64,000 bases of DNA, from contig NZ_CP058669.1 of assembly GCF_014323565.1 (NCBI RefSeq), forward strand, positions 2,321,501 through 2,385,500, read 5' to 3'. This document shows, piece by piece, positions 43,899 to 53,232 of the stretch; the stretch's first letter is position 1; each line of letters opens with the position of its first letter. The DNA comes from Hyphobacterium sp. CCMP332 (GTDB lineage Bacteria > Pseudomonadota > Alphaproteobacteria > Caulobacterales > Maricaulaceae). Under the pieces are notes generated by a model. That model had not been told where the DNA came from. It was given only the letters and a program-made list of their open reading frames with translations, and ran no database searches. The position numbers were made by a program, and so were the translations under genes.

Positions 43899-43909
43899 GC
43901 GCTACTTTT
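43899..43909 (+). repeat. Single arm-type repeat
   Basis: This is one GCGCTACTTTT unit, the same 11 bp that occurs in tandem at 44135-44156. It lies 8 bp after the stop of the exported protein gene and 316 bp from the right core. It is a further candidate integrase arm site. Confidence 0.45.
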
Positions 43910-44043
43910 GAATTCCCCGGATGTCGTTTGTCTATGCGGCTGGACGGCCGATTTGTGCTTCATGCGCCCTACTAGACCGTACACGCACAATCTTCGGAGG
44001 GGTATGATCGCGCTGTTTTTTATGTTGAAAATCAGTGATTTGA

Positions 44044-44119
<76 letters not shown>

Positions 44120-44134
44120 CTAAACCAATCATGC

Positions 44135-44156
44135 GCGCTACTTTTGCGCTACTTTT
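44135..44156 (+). repeat. Tandem 11-bp repeats, candidate integrase arm sites (right)
   Basis: Two perfect adjacent copies of GCGCTACTTTT lie 59 bp inside the right core. They mirror the tandem GCSCTACTAAT units near the left end. They are likely bound by the N-terminal domain of the integrase. Confidence 0.65.
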
Positions 44157-44214
44157 CTTACCTCTGGCAACCTAACTCACTGCTTTGCTTCGTGTTCCGC
44201 AATTAGGGCACCTA

Positions 44215-44253
44215 ATTACGAATGCGTTGCTCTACCAGCTGAGCTAATGCGGC
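44215..44253 (-). tRNA. 5' part of split tRNA-Thr(CGU), right island junction (attR)
   Basis: On the minus strand this is the 5' half of tRNA-Thr (acceptor, D arm, anticodon stem and loop), identical to the matching part of 44044-44119. Identity begins at the core ATTACGAAT (44215-44223). The sequence on the island side (AGGGCACCTAATT) is unrelated to tRNA and forms an inverted match with 13281-13292 at the other end. Together with 13230-13275 it would rebuild one complete tRNA gene. Confidence 0.93.
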
Positions 44254-44361
44254 CCTTGAAATAAGGCGCCGGAACGTAACCGCGAACGCGCCAATCCGCA
44301 ATATCCCAAATGCGCTCTGTTTCAGCGCGTTTTCCGGTCAGAAAATCCCGCGGTGGGTCGT

Positions 44362-45021
44362 CTAGCTTCGCGCCGCCAGCATTTCCTTGATCCGGGCGGC
44401 CGCCGGTGTAGCCAGGCGATCAAAGGACGGCGATAGCGCTTCAAGTTCCGGGCTGGCGGCGGCCGCATCATTGGTCACGACGAGGTCGGCTTCATTTTTT
44501 CCCGGTTCCGTATGCGCCAGGTGCATGGGTCGCACGGTGCGCAGATACTGGGTCACCACAGATTCAACGCTTCGCCCCCGTTCGCGGACATCGCGTAACA
44601 AACGCCGGGCCAGACGGATATCAGCCGGCGCATCCACAAAGATCGAAAAATCATAGAGGTCGCGCAAAATGGGGTCGGCCAGAACGTGAATGCCCTCGAC
44701 AATAATCACATCTGCAGGCTTCACTTCCCGGGTCTGTGTCAGCCGCTTGTGGGTCAGAAAATCATAAAGCGGGGCATGAATGGTCTTGCCGGCTTTCAGC
44801 TTTCGCAACTGTTCGCTCATCAAGGCATGATCATGGGCGGCGACGTCGTCAAAATTGAAGCGCTGGGGGTCAAAGCCCGGCTCGTCGGCATGGTTGCCAT
44901 AATACTCGTCTTCGCCAATCAGGCGCACGTCATTGGGGGTGAGTTGGCGGCGGAGCGCATCTGCAAACGTCGACTTGCCTGACGCCGAACCGCCTGTCAC
45001 CGCGACAATCAAGGGTGTCAT
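44362..45021 (-). CDS. udk: Uridine kinase
   Basis: This 219-residue P-loop kinase is of the uridine kinase/phosphoribulokinase family. Walker A is GGSASGKST near residue 10, the acidic substrate loop is GEDEYYG, the base-contact region is HAPLYDFLTHKR, and IVEGIHVLADP is Walker B-like. It phosphorylates uridine or cytidine to the monophosphate in pyrimidine salvage. It overlaps the upstream hemY by 4 bp and so ends the hemC-hemD-Mic60-hemY run. It is the first host gene to the right of the island. Confidence 0.85.
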   Translation of the reverse strand: MTPLIVAVTGGSASGKSTFADALRRQLTPNDVRLIGEDEYYGNHADEPGFDPQRFNFDDVAAHDHALMSEQLRKLKAGKTIHAPLYDFLTHKRLTQTREVKPADVIIVEGIHVLADPILRDLYDFSIFVDAPADIRLARRLLRDVRERGRSVESVVTQYLRTVRPMHLAHTEPGKNEADLVVTNDAAAASPELEALSPSFDRLATPAAARIKEMLAARS

Positions 45022-46457
45022 GCGTCAACCTCATCGATACCCGGATCATCCGGCGGACGCGGGGCATCGTAGAATTCGGGTGCAGACCCGGCCTTCCTGA
45101 CCGGCCTCGGGGCTTCCAGAAGTGCATTTTCCGGAACGGCACCGGCGGCAATCTCGAAGCGCTCATAGCGCGGATGGGTCATGCGGCCCTCATCGCCATA
45201 GGCATAGACCATGCGCTTCCAGTCATCCGGGGAGTAGGAAAAAGCCCGGCCCTCACCGTCTATGTCTGACCAGTCGGCCTCACCGGGTGCATGCGAAGCG
45301 CGTGTCATCCAGCGGCGCGCGGCGGCATCATCATCTTCCTGACGGGCCAGACGGGAGGCCAGAGCGCAAAGCCGCGCCGTTGGCGTACCCATATTCAAAA
45401 GCGGATCCAGAACCGCTCTCGCGGCTTCGGCCTGCGAGGCATCAAGGGCGGCTTCCGCCAGCAGCAATTTTGACTCGCGGTGCTCCGGCCGCGTCGCGGC
45501 CAGCATGCGCAAGCGTTCAGCTCTTTTGGCTCTTGTGTCCGACTTTCGCAAATCACCCAGCGCCCGGGCCAGCGCCGGATGAGGCTCGGCCGCCCAGGCG
45601 GTTTTGATCAGCTCTTCGGCACGTTTATGTTTCCGGCTCGCCGCTAGAAGGCGGGCGGCGAGCACCACGGCAGGGGCAAATCCCGGTGCCGAGGCGGCCG
45701 CACGTTCAGCCAGGGGCCGCGCAGTATCAGGCTCCGCATTTTCGCACTCCAGCGCTCTGGCCGTCAGCAGAACAGCCCGCCGCCGCCGGGCACGGTCGAG
45801 CGGAATACGGCGGCGCTTTTCGCCTTCGCTCAGCGTTTCAAGTGCGGCCGTCCAATCGCCTTGCGCGACCTGGGCATCGAACAGGGCGTCAAACGTCCAG
45901 CTCGCCGATCTGGACTGATCGAATGCGGCCTTCGCGTAGCTCGCAGCCTCGGCATGCGCGCCGCGTTCCCGAGCGATCTGGGCCAGGCCACGCTGGGCGA
46001 CCAGCTTCGATTTTGGATCTTCCAGCATGGCTTCGTAATGGGCTTCGGCGCCCGGAAGATTGCCGGCAGACTCTGCGGCCCGGGCGGCCAGAAGGCGGGA
46101 CAGCGCCGGCCGGTCGAGCAGAGCGTCGGCCCGAGCCGCCTGGCGGACTGCCACTTCGCCTTCTCCGGCTGCTGCGGCGATGAGGGCGTTCTCGAGCGCG
46201 TCGAAGCCCTTCTCCTTGCGTCGGCGGCGGCTGAATTCCCGGAATTTGTCCGGCGCGGTCCACAGGATGAAAATCGCCCAGATCGCGACGAAAAGCAGAA
46301 AGGTGCAAACCAGCAAAAGCGCCATGGCCAAGGCAAACGGCATCTGGCCTTCCATACCCAGAAACTCGAAACTGACGGATCCGGGGTTGAGGGTCAGGAA
46401 GACGCTCAGTGCGCAGGCGACAATGATCGCGATGACAACAAGGATGAGGCGGATCAT
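45018..46457 (-). CDS. hemY: HemY-like membrane TPR protein
   Basis: This 479-residue protein has two N-terminal transmembrane helices (LILVVIAIIVACALSVFLTL and FALAMALLLVCTFLLFVAIW) separated by a short loop, the HemY_N pattern. A long alpha-helical TPR region facing outward follows. This is the proteobacterial heme-cluster HemY, not the Gram-positive oxidase of the same name. Its exact role in heme metabolism is unsettled. It overlaps both neighbours by 4 bp. Confidence 0.87.
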   Translation of the reverse strand: MIRLILVVIAIIVACALSVFLTLNPGSVSFEFLGMEGQMPFALAMALLLVCTFLLFVAIWAIFILWTAPDKFREFSRRRRKEKGFDALENALIAAAAGEGEVAVRQAARADALLDRPALSRLLAARAAESAGNLPGAEAHYEAMLEDPKSKLVAQRGLAQIARERGAHAEAASYAKAAFDQSRSASWTFDALFDAQVAQGDWTAALETLSEGEKRRRIPLDRARRRRAVLLTARALECENAEPDTARPLAERAAASAPGFAPAVVLAARLLAASRKHKRAEELIKTAWAAEPHPALARALGDLRKSDTRAKRAERLRMLAATRPEHRESKLLLAEAALDASQAEAARAVLDPLLNMGTPTARLCALASRLARQEDDDAAARRWMTRASHAPGEADWSDIDGEGRAFSYSPDDWKRMVYAYGDEGRMTHPRYERFEIAAGAVPENALLEAPRPVRKAGSAPEFYDAPRPPDDPGIDEVDA

Positions 46458-47740
46458 AACGGGTCAGCTCCGGTCTCGGCAGCCGCCTCTGTCAGCGCGG
46501 ACCGCAATTCATCCAGCGCCGTATTGATGGCAAGCCGTGCGCGGGCCTGAACCAGCCAGCTTTGTGCCGCCTCCAGAGGCGCGCCTTCCAGTTGTTCGGT
46601 CAGAAGCACGGCCCCGGCGAGATCATTTCGATCCAGCCGCTCATGCGCCAGAACAACCCGCGCCAACGGGCTGGCTTCGCTTCCCGATGACGGACGAAGC
46701 TCGATCAGGCCGAAGAAAACACGATTGGTACCGATGGCGTCTTCGATCTCTTGCCGGGGATAGGCATTCACCAGCATTTCGACATCCGGCACGCCGGACC
46801 GGGCATGCGCGGATAACAGGTTGAGTTGTGGCTGGTTCCGCCAAAGCCGGGCCAGGGCTGCGCGTTCAGCCTCAAATGGCTGTCCGCTGCGGGCGGATTC
46901 GATCAGGGCCACCAGAGCCAGCGAGCGGGCGGCCAGTTGCCGGCCGGATATATCACCAGCGACGCTCTGGCTTTGTTGCTCCGATTGGCGGGCCTCCAGC
47001 ACGTCGATGCGCTCGCGCAGTGCGCTCAGGTCAACCGGCGCCGCTGTCTCGAGCGCATCAAGTCGGGATACCAAAGGCTCCGCATCGAAGGGTTCAGCAG
47101 GCATTGCGGATTCAAGAGCGGACAAACGTGATTCGATCGCCGACAGATCAACAGGCGCAGATCCTGCGGGCTCGGCGTTTTCAAGAGCGGTCAGCCGCGT
47201 CTCCAGCGCCGTGAGCACGGCCGGATCAAGGCCCCCACTACTCTCTCCGAGTTGATCGAGCGCCTGATTGGCCAGCGCGGAATTTTGCGCAACTGCGCTT
47301 TCCAGCGCATCAAACCGCCGGGCGATGTCCGGGTCTCCGGAATTGGCCGGCGTCACAGCTTCCAGCGCCTCCAGCCGGGTCTCGACGCCTGACAGATCCA
47401 CCGGTTCCGGCTCGGGTGGCGGAACCGATTCCAGAGCAGTCAGTCGCGCTTCAAGCTCCGCCGGATCAAAAGCGACGGCATCCGGGGAAGACTCAATATC
47501 CGCAAGGCGGCTGCGCAATTCACTCAGCACGGTCTGATCCGAACCCCGTTCGTCAAGCGTCCATGCGATCCACCCGCCCAGACCCGCCCCCACGATGGCG
47601 GCGAACAGGAAGGTCAGAAAATAGCCGCCGATACCGCCGGATTTTCGCGGTTTTTGAGAGCGTGCAGCGTCTTCGGCCGGTTCAAACTCGGCATCGACGG
47701 GTTCGGGTTCAGTCGGATCACTCATATCTATCCAGCCCAT
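46454..47740 (-). CDS. Alphaproteobacterial Mic60/mitofilin homologue
   Basis: This ~428-residue protein has a short acidic cytoplasmic N-terminus and one transmembrane helix (GGYFLTFLFAAIVGAGLGGWIA). A long coiled-coil region follows, with Leu-rich heptads (repeated LEARLTALESVPP-type units). The C-terminal helical domain (~300-428) matches the mitofilin signature region. Alphaproteobacterial Mic60 is known to bend the inner membrane and is typically encoded beside heme genes, as here between hemD and hemY. Starts at 47740 or 47725 are both possible. Confidence 0.85.
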   Translation of the reverse strand: MGWIDMSDPTEPEPVDAEFEPAEDAARSQKPRKSGGIGGYFLTFLFAAIVGAGLGGWIAWTLDERGSDQTVLSELRSRLADIESSPDAVAFDPAELEARLTALESVPPPEPEPVDLSGVETRLEALEAVTPANSGDPDIARRFDALESAVAQNSALANQALDQLGESSGGLDPAVLTALETRLTALENAEPAGSAPVDLSAIESRLSALESAMPAEPFDAEPLVSRLDALETAAPVDLSALRERIDVLEARQSEQQSQSVAGDISGRQLAARSLALVALIESARSGQPFEAERAALARLWRNQPQLNLLSAHARSGVPDVEMLVNAYPRQEIEDAIGTNRVFFGLIELRPSSGSEASPLARVVLAHERLDRNDLAGAVLLTEQLEGAPLEAAQSWLVQARARLAINTALDELRSALTEAAAETGADPL

Positions 47741-47781
47741 GGCTGATTCGCCTTAACGAAACCATGCTGACGACTGTCATG

Positions 47782-48492
47782 CTAGAGGTCAAAACCAATC
47801 CGGCCCAGCATGTCATTCTCATTGGGTGTTTCCGCCACTTTTACGGCGGCCCAGTCAGACCGCACCAGCCCGTTTGCGGCCGCCTGACTGATCGCGACCG
47901 CGATCACCGTATTGAGATGGTCTGACAGGTCTGCATCCTCGACCAGCGCGGTAAAGGCGACCGCGGCGCGTTGGGAATGGAACAAGGCGACGGCCAATTC
48001 CCGTTGCCGGATGAGTTGCGCCGCCTTCTTTGGAAGCTGGTTTTTGGCCACGGCTTCGTAAATCACCGCCTCATCAACCTCGTAACCGCGCGCCTGCAGG
48101 GCTCCGGCGATATCATGCGCCGTGTGTGCGCCGCGCAAATGCAAAAGCCGATGCCGCCCCGGAACCAGCCGCGCCTCGCAAAGCGCGATCAGGTCGTTGG
48201 CATCCCCGCCCGCGGACCGGACTTTTGAAAACCCGGCTTCCAGAGCGGCAGCTGCCGTGGCATCACCGACGCAAAATGCCGGAAGATCGGTTTCGCTTCG
48301 GCCCGAAAGCCAGGCGCGCACGCCGTTGGGACTTGTAAACAAGAGTGCGCTGATCCGGCTCAGGCCGACCTCGATTTCGTCGGCAAACTGCACCTGCAAC
48401 ATGGGCGCGATAACCGGCTCAGCCCCGCGCCGGCTCAGCTGTTCGGCGGTTTTCGAGGCACCGGGCTCGGATCGTGTGATCAATACCTTCAT
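47782..48492 (-). CDS. hemD: Uroporphyrinogen-III synthase
   Basis: This 236-residue protein converts hydroxymethylbilane to uroporphyrinogen III. The family is weakly conserved; the N-terminus VLITRSEPGASKTAEQL, ALLFTSPNGVRAW in the first domain, and the C-terminal AVAISQAAANGLVRSDW in the second fit HemD. It overlaps hemC by 4 bp, which settles the assignment. Confidence 0.9.
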   Translation of the reverse strand: MKVLITRSEPGASKTAEQLSRRGAEPVIAPMLQVQFADEIEVGLSRISALLFTSPNGVRAWLSGRSETDLPAFCVGDATAAAALEAGFSKVRSAGGDANDLIALCEARLVPGRHRLLHLRGAHTAHDIAGALQARGYEVDEAVIYEAVAKNQLPKKAAQLIRQRELAVALFHSQRAAVAFTALVEDADLSDHLNTVIAVAISQAAANGLVRSDWAAVKVAETPNENDMLGRIGFDL

Positions 48493-49430
48493 GAGGCCTC
48501 GATCACCTTTGCCAGGCGTGCGCCGCCGGCCCGCTTGATGGCTTCGCCGAGGTCGCGGCCAAGCGCTTCCGCGTCCGCAAAAGTGCCGGAGCGTTGCGCC
48601 TGCCAGCGCGCACTGCCGTCCGGAAGCAGGGCCTCGCCGCGGATCGAGAGCGTGTCGCCATCCAGGGTGGCGTGGGTGGCGAGCGGTGTCCGGCAGGAGC
48701 CATCCAGCGCCGCCAGAAAGGCCCGCTCCGCCGTTATGGCGAAAGCGCTGGGCAGATGATTGAGCGTCAGAACAGCACGCGCCGCATCGGCATCATCCGC
48801 GCGAATGACCAGACCGATGGCCGCCTGGCCGGCGGCGGGAAGCATCGTGTCCATATCACAGGGCGGGAAGGTGCCTTGTTCACGCCCGAGGCGCTTCAGC
48901 CCGGCGAGCGCCAGGAAGGTGGCATGCACCTCGCCACTTCTCAGCTTGCCCAGCCGGGTATCGACATTGCCGCGCAGGGTAACGATTTCCAGATCCGGGC
49001 GGAGCGCGAGTGCTTGCGCCTGGCGCCGCAAGCTGGCTGTGCCCAGCCGTGCGCCGCGCGGCAGGTCGGCAAGCTGCGCGCTACCATGAGCGGTGAGCAG
49101 CACATCCCGCGGATCCTCACGCTCCAGAATGGCGGCCAGCACCAGCCCGGCGGGTAATTGTGTCGGCACATCCTTCATCGAATGCACTGCGATGGCGGCG
49201 GCACCTGTCAGCAAGGCGTCGTCTATTTCCTTTGTAAACAGGCCCTTACCGCCCGCATCGATCAGCTTTCGATCGGTCAGCTTGTCGCCGGTCGAGACCA
49301 GAGCGTGAATTGGAAAATCATCCGCTGTAGCGCCAAATGCAGAGACGAGCCCGTCCTGAACCAGATGGGCCTGAGCCAGCGCCAGAGGAGATTTTCGCGT
49401 CGCAAGCGAGAGTGGGAAGCGCAAAGGCAC
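48489..49430 (-). CDS. hemC: Porphobilinogen deaminase (hydroxymethylbilane synthase)
   Basis: This 313-residue enzyme polymerises four porphobilinogens. Typical motifs are ATRKSPLALAQA at the N-terminus, HSMKDVPTQLPAGL in the active site (with the catalytic Asp), GTASLRRQAQALALRPDLEIVTLRGNVDTRL split across domains, and the cofactor-attachment Cys in DGSCRTPLATHA. It begins with GTG at 49430. It is first in the heme/Mic60 run and divergent from tsaD, with 38 bp between starts. Confidence 0.96.
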   Translation of the reverse strand: MPLRFPLSLATRKSPLALAQAHLVQDGLVSAFGATADDFPIHALVSTGDKLTDRKLIDAGGKGLFTKEIDDALLTGAAAIAVHSMKDVPTQLPAGLVLAAILEREDPRDVLLTAHGSAQLADLPRGARLGTASLRRQAQALALRPDLEIVTLRGNVDTRLGKLRSGEVHATFLALAGLKRLGREQGTFPPCDMDTMLPAAGQAAIGLVIRADDADAARAVLTLNHLPSAFAITAERAFLAALDGSCRTPLATHATLDGDTLSIRGEALLPDGSARWQAQRSGTFADAEALGRDLGEAIKRAGGARLAKVIEAS

Positions 49431-49468
49431 GTTGCTTTATCCTGTTCAGGCAGAGTATCGAACTTGTC

Positions 49469-50599
49469 ATGGACTTAGACTCCTCACCACCCGTCGCGCA
49501 AGACAAAGCCTTCACCGTTCTCGGGCTGGAATCCAGCTGTGATGAAACGGCAGCCGCCATTGTGCGGTTGGGCCCTGATGGTTGCGTGCAGGTCCTGGCT
49601 GAAAAAGTGCGCGGCCAGAACGAGGCGCACGCGCCCTATGGCGGTGTCGTGCCCGAGATTGCCGCCCGGGCTCATGCAGAAGTCATGGACGTTCTGGTCA
49701 GACAGGTTCTGGATAAAGCCGGTATCTCGCTGGACTCGCTGGATGGCATTGCCGCTACATCAGGTCCCGGCCTGATTGGCGGGGTGATGGCGGCCCTGAT
49801 GACGGCAAAGGGATTGGCCCTAGGTGCCGGCAAGCCGCTGATCGCCGTGAATCATCTTGAGGGCCACGCCCTGTCGCCGCGCCTGTCTGAGCCTCTGGCG
49901 TTTCCGTATTTGTTGCTTCTGGTGTCGGGTGGGCACACACAATTGCTCATTGCGGAAGATGTCGGTCGCTATCATCGCTTGGGCTCGACCATGGACGATG
50001 CGGCCGGTGAGGCTTTCGACAAAACCGCAAAAGTGATGGGGCTCGGATTTCCGGGAGGGCCGGCGTTGGAAAAAATCGCAAGATCCGGAAATCCGGATCG
50101 CTTTGAATTGCCGACCCCGCTGGGTAATCGCCCGGGGCATGACTTTTCCTTTGCCGGGTTGAAGACCGCTGCGCGTCAGATCTGGGACGGCCTGTCCGTA
50201 CCGACAAGTGTTGACAGGGCTGACTTGGCGGCGTCCATGCAGCGGCAGATTGCCCGGTCACTCGCCAATCGCTCTTCTAATGCCATGAAATATTTCATGG
50301 AGACATATACTGACATAAGCGATTATGTGTTTGTCGTCGCTGGCGGTGTGGCGGCGAATCAGACCGTGCGGCAGGCTTTGCAGGAAACGGCTACTTCGCG
50401 CGGGTTTCGCTTGATGGCGCCGCCCATGAAGTGGTGCACGGACAATGCGGCCATGATTGCACTGGCCGGTGCCGAGCATCTGCGCCGGGGCGAGGTCGAT
50501 GATTTGTCGGCGCCCGCCCGGGCCCGCTGGCCTTTGGACGCGGCATCGGCCAAGCTGGATCCAGCGATTGGTTCAGGTCGGAAAGGGCCCAAGGCATGA
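49469..50599 (+). CDS. tsaD: tRNA t6A threonylcarbamoyltransferase TsaD
   Basis: This 376-residue ASKHA-fold enzyme transfers the threonylcarbamoyl group to A37 of ANN-reading tRNAs together with TsaB and TsaE. The N-terminal [14 protein letters not shown] and the metal-binding NHLEGHA (HxExH) are clear, as are SGGHTQL and [13 protein letters not shown]. The length is slightly above the bacterial average. The first ATG not overlapping hemC is at 49469. It overlaps gpsA by 4 bp. Confidence 0.96.
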   Translation: MDLDSSPPVAQDKAFTVLGLESSCDETAAAIVRLGPDGCVQVLAEKVRGQNEAHAPYGGVVPEIAARAHAEVMDVLVRQVLDKAGISLDSLDGIAATSGPGLIGGVMAALMTAKGLALGAGKPLIAVNHLEGHALSPRLSEPLAFPYLLLLVSGGHTQLLIAEDVGRYHRLGSTMDDAAGEAFDKTAKVMGLGFPGGPALEKIARSGNPDRFELPTPLGNRPGHDFSFAGLKTAARQIWDGLSVPTSVDRADLAASMQRQIARSLANRSSNAMKYFMETYTDISDYVFVVAGGVAANQTVRQALQETATSRGFRLMAPPMKWCTDNAAMIALAGAEHLRRGEVDDLSAPARARWPLDAASAKLDPAIGSGRKGPKA

Positions 50600-51597
50600 G
50601 CGATTATCAATCGATTGGCGTGATTGGAGCGGGTGCCTGGGGCACGGCTCTGGCCCAGACCGCGGCGATTGCCGGGCGGGACGTCACGATCTGGGCTCAC
50701 GAAGAGAGCGTCGCGGAGAGCATAAATCGGGAGCGGACCAACCCGGCCTATCTGCCGAATGTCGAACTCCACGCCAATATCCGCGCGTCAGGCGATCTGT
50801 CGGAGCTTTCCGCCTGTGGGGCCGTTCTGGCAGTGGCACCGGCGCAGCATATGCGGGGCGTGCTCGGACAGTTTGCGCCGCATGCGACCGAAGCACTGCC
50901 AGTCCTCCTCTGCTCGAAGGGCATCGAGCAATCTTCGCTGAAACTGATGACGGACGTGCTGGCCGAGGAAATTCCGGCCGCCATTCCTGCGGTTCTGTCC
51001 GGACCCAGCTTTGCGATAGACGTCGCGAACGGCCTACCCACCGCCGTGACACTGGCGACCGGCTATAAATCGCTGGGCCATGCCCTGATGGAGGCCATCG
51101 GGACGCCGCGTTTCCGGCCTTACTGGTCTGGCGATCTGATCGGGGCTGAAGTGGGGGGGGCCGTGAAAAACGTCCTCGCGATTGCCTGCGGCATCGTTGA
51201 AGGCCGCGAATTGGGCAAATCAGCCCATGCCGCCCTGATTTCCCGCGGTTTTGCCGAGATGACGCGTCTGGCCGTCGCCATGGGCGCCGAGCGGGAAACA
51301 CTCTCTGGCCTTTGTGGACTGGGCGATCTCGTTCTGACCTGCTCCTCGCCGCAATCGCGCAACATGTCCTGCGGCATGGCGCTGGGGCGCGGCGAAACAC
51401 TCGACAGTGTTCTGTCGGCGCGAAAAGCGGTGACCGAGGGCGTCTCATCGGCTCCCGCAATTGCAGCGCTGGCAGACAAACATGATGTCGATATGCCGAT
51501 CTGCGCTGCGATGAATGCCATTTTATCGGGCAAGGTGACCGTAGACCAAGCCATGGAGGAGCTGTTATCCCGCCCCTTCACGGTGGAAGGCACATAA
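50596..51597 (+). CDS. gpsA: Glycerol-3-phosphate dehydrogenase [NAD(P)+]
   Basis: This 333-residue soluble enzyme makes sn-glycerol-3-phosphate from DHAP for phospholipid synthesis. NAD-binding [11 protein letters not shown] lies at the start, followed by [19 protein letters not shown], the catalytic Lys in [14 protein letters not shown] and [14 protein letters not shown]. It sits between tsaD and the YciI gene with overlapping start and stop codons on both sides, so it is part of one operon. Confidence 0.97.
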   Translation: MSDYQSIGVIGAGAWGTALAQTAAIAGRDVTIWAHEESVAESINRERTNPAYLPNVELHANIRASGDLSELSACGAVLAVAPAQHMRGVLGQFAPHATEALPVLLCSKGIEQSSLKLMTDVLAEEIPAAIPAVLSGPSFAIDVANGLPTAVTLATGYKSLGHALMEAIGTPRFRPYWSGDLIGAEVGGAVKNVLAIACGIVEGRELGKSAHAALISRGFAEMTRLAVAMGAERETLSGLCGLGDLVLTCSSPQSRNMSCGMALGRGETLDSVLSARKAVTEGVSSAPAIAALADKHDVDMPICAAMNAILSGKVTVDQAMEELLSRPFTVEGT

Positions 51598-51887
51598 TGG
51601 CGTTTGTCGTCAGGGCAACAGACCGGGCCGGCGCACTGGAAATCCGCAAGGCCAACCGGGAAGCGCATCTCGAATTCCTGAAGGCGGCAGGTGATCGGCT
51701 CTTGCTGGCCGGGCCGTTACTGACCGGGGCGGGCGAGATGGCGGGCAGCCTGCTGATTGTTGATTTTGACACCGCCGCAGCCGTCACCGAATGGCTCGCG
51801 GCCGACCCCTATTCCAACGCCGGCCTGTTCGAAAGCGTCGAGATTACCGGCTTCAAGCCGGTGCTCGCAAACTTTCCGGCTCAATGA
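51597..51887 (+). CDS. YciI-family protein
   Basis: This 96-residue ferredoxin-like alpha/beta protein has the YciI pattern with a conserved His in REAHLEFLKAAGDRLLLAGP and an Asp in IVDFDTAAAVTEWLAADPY. Family members form dimers with a putative His-Asp active site; the function is not established. The ATG overlaps the gpsA stop (TAATG), and its own stop overlaps the Rieske gene. Confidence 0.9.
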   Translation: MAFVVRATDRAGALEIRKANREAHLEFLKAAGDRLLLAGPLLTGAGEMAGSLLIVDFDTAAAVTEWLAADPYSNAGLFESVEITGFKPVLANFPAQ

Positions 51888-52216
51888 TGGAATTGCCGCC
51901 GTCCGGAACCCTTCTCGGCCGCATCAGTGACTTGCCGGATTCCGGCGGGCTGGAAGCGGACTGGGACGCAGCACCGCTCTTTCTCGTACGCAAGGGCGCA
52001 GACATTCGCTGTTTCGTGAATATCTGCCCCCATGCCGGCCGCGCCCTCTCTCTCCCGGACGGACGGGTCTTTCTGCACAAGGGCGAACATATTCTCTGCC
52101 CGGTTCACGGCGCGACATTCGAGGTATTGTCCGGCAAATGCACGGGCGGGCCTGCAGGCGAACCCCTGAAATCTGTCCCGATCCGGCTGGACGGCGACAC
52201 GATCCGCGCCGCCTAG
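51884..52216 (+). CDS. Rieske [2Fe-2S] ferredoxin-like protein
   Basis: This 110-residue single-domain Rieske protein has its cluster ligands in CPHAGRAL (Cys-x-His) and CPVHGATF (Cys-x-x-His). It lacks an oxygenase domain and a membrane anchor, so it is a small electron carrier or a redox-sensing subunit in the cytoplasm. It is last in the tsaD-gpsA-YciI-Rieske run with a 4-bp overlap. The partner is unknown. Confidence 0.92.
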   Translation: MMELPPSGTLLGRISDLPDSGGLEADWDAAPLFLVRKGADIRCFVNICPHAGRALSLPDGRVFLHKGEHILCPVHGATFEVLSGKCTGGPAGEPLKSVPIRLDGDTIRAA

Positions 52217-52297
52217 CCCGTCCGCATAAACCGGACCTCGTCCATACCTGTCTGGCCATGGGTCATGTCACCCAACGTCACAAAGCCGCGGGTATGG

Positions 52298-53041
52298 CTA
52301 GTCATTGGAGCGGAAGAACGCGGTCGCCTCGGAAACCAGCGAATCCCGCGCCGCCAGCGTGATGGTTTCGCCCTTCTCCGGGGTGGCCTGGGATGGATCC
52401 GAGCCGATCCGGCCATCGGGAAAGGTTTTCCGGTAATCATCGGCATCGGCAAAGTCGCCGTCCGGGGCGATCTTTGGCGTCATCTCGACCCGCTTCACGG
52501 AGTCCGGATAGCCGTAATACGTCACCGCCACCTCGGAGGCTGTGGCATGAGAGCCGTCTCCGACCGGGAATATCTCCCGGCAAACCTTCATGACACCGGG
52601 CAGGTCCCACCAGTTCCGGCTTTGTAGACGGTAGGGGCAGGGCTCTCCCGCCAGCGACCAGTTCGAATAGCTTTCGGCGATCGCCGCCTGAATGGTCGGC
52701 ACATTGCCGCCATGACCGTTCAGGAAGTAGATCCGCTCGAACCCATGACGGACCAGGCTGTCTATCCAGTCCTGCAGGGCGGCAATCATGGTCGAGGGCC
52801 GGAGCGTGATGGTTCCGGAAAACCCGAGATGATGCTGGGCGATGCCGACATTGAAGGTCGGGGCGATCAGAAGGTCCGAGGCTTTGCTGGCTTCGTGAGC
52901 GATGATCTCCGGGCACAGCGCATCCGTCCCCAGCAGCCCGTTGGGGCCGTGCTGTTCGGTCGAGCCGATCGGAATGATGATCCCTCTGGAGTGTTCCAGA
53001 TAGGTGTCGATTTCCTGCCAGGAGGATTGATGCAGCAGCAT
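52298..53041 (-). CDS. Creatininase-family amidohydrolase
   Basis: This 247-residue protein has the creatininase metal-binding motifs: IIPIGSTEQHGPNGLLGTD (Glu, His and Asp ligands), GIAQHHLGFSGT, and FLNGHGGN with its His. An acidic ligand follows in GDGSHATASEVA. The family includes creatinine amidohydrolase and MftE-like peptidases, and substrates vary. No creatine pathway genes are nearby, so a specific substrate is not assigned. It stands alone. Confidence 0.88.
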   Translation of the reverse strand: MLLHQSSWQEIDTYLEHSRGIIIPIGSTEQHGPNGLLGTDALCPEIIAHEASKASDLLIAPTFNVGIAQHHLGFSGTITLRPSTMIAALQDWIDSLVRHGFERIYFLNGHGGNVPTIQAAIAESYSNWSLAGEPCPYRLQSRNWWDLPGVMKVCREIFPVGDGSHATASEVAVTYYGYPDSVKRVEMTPKIAPDGDFADADDYRKTFPDGRIGSDPSQATPEKGETITLAARDSLVSEATAFFRSND

Positions 53042-53232
53042 GTCGTGACCTCTTTTAGTGTCTGGCAGAAGGGCTACGCGTCACGCTGGCCTATGGCAAG
53101 TCATTCAATTCAGCCCGGCTCAAGCGGACCAAAATTGGCGGCAAACTGTGTTCACGAAACTGTGCACGCAACGCCGCTTGTCTTGACGCGATAATCGGCG
53201 AGGATGCCGCCAAACCAATACGGGGGAAACTT

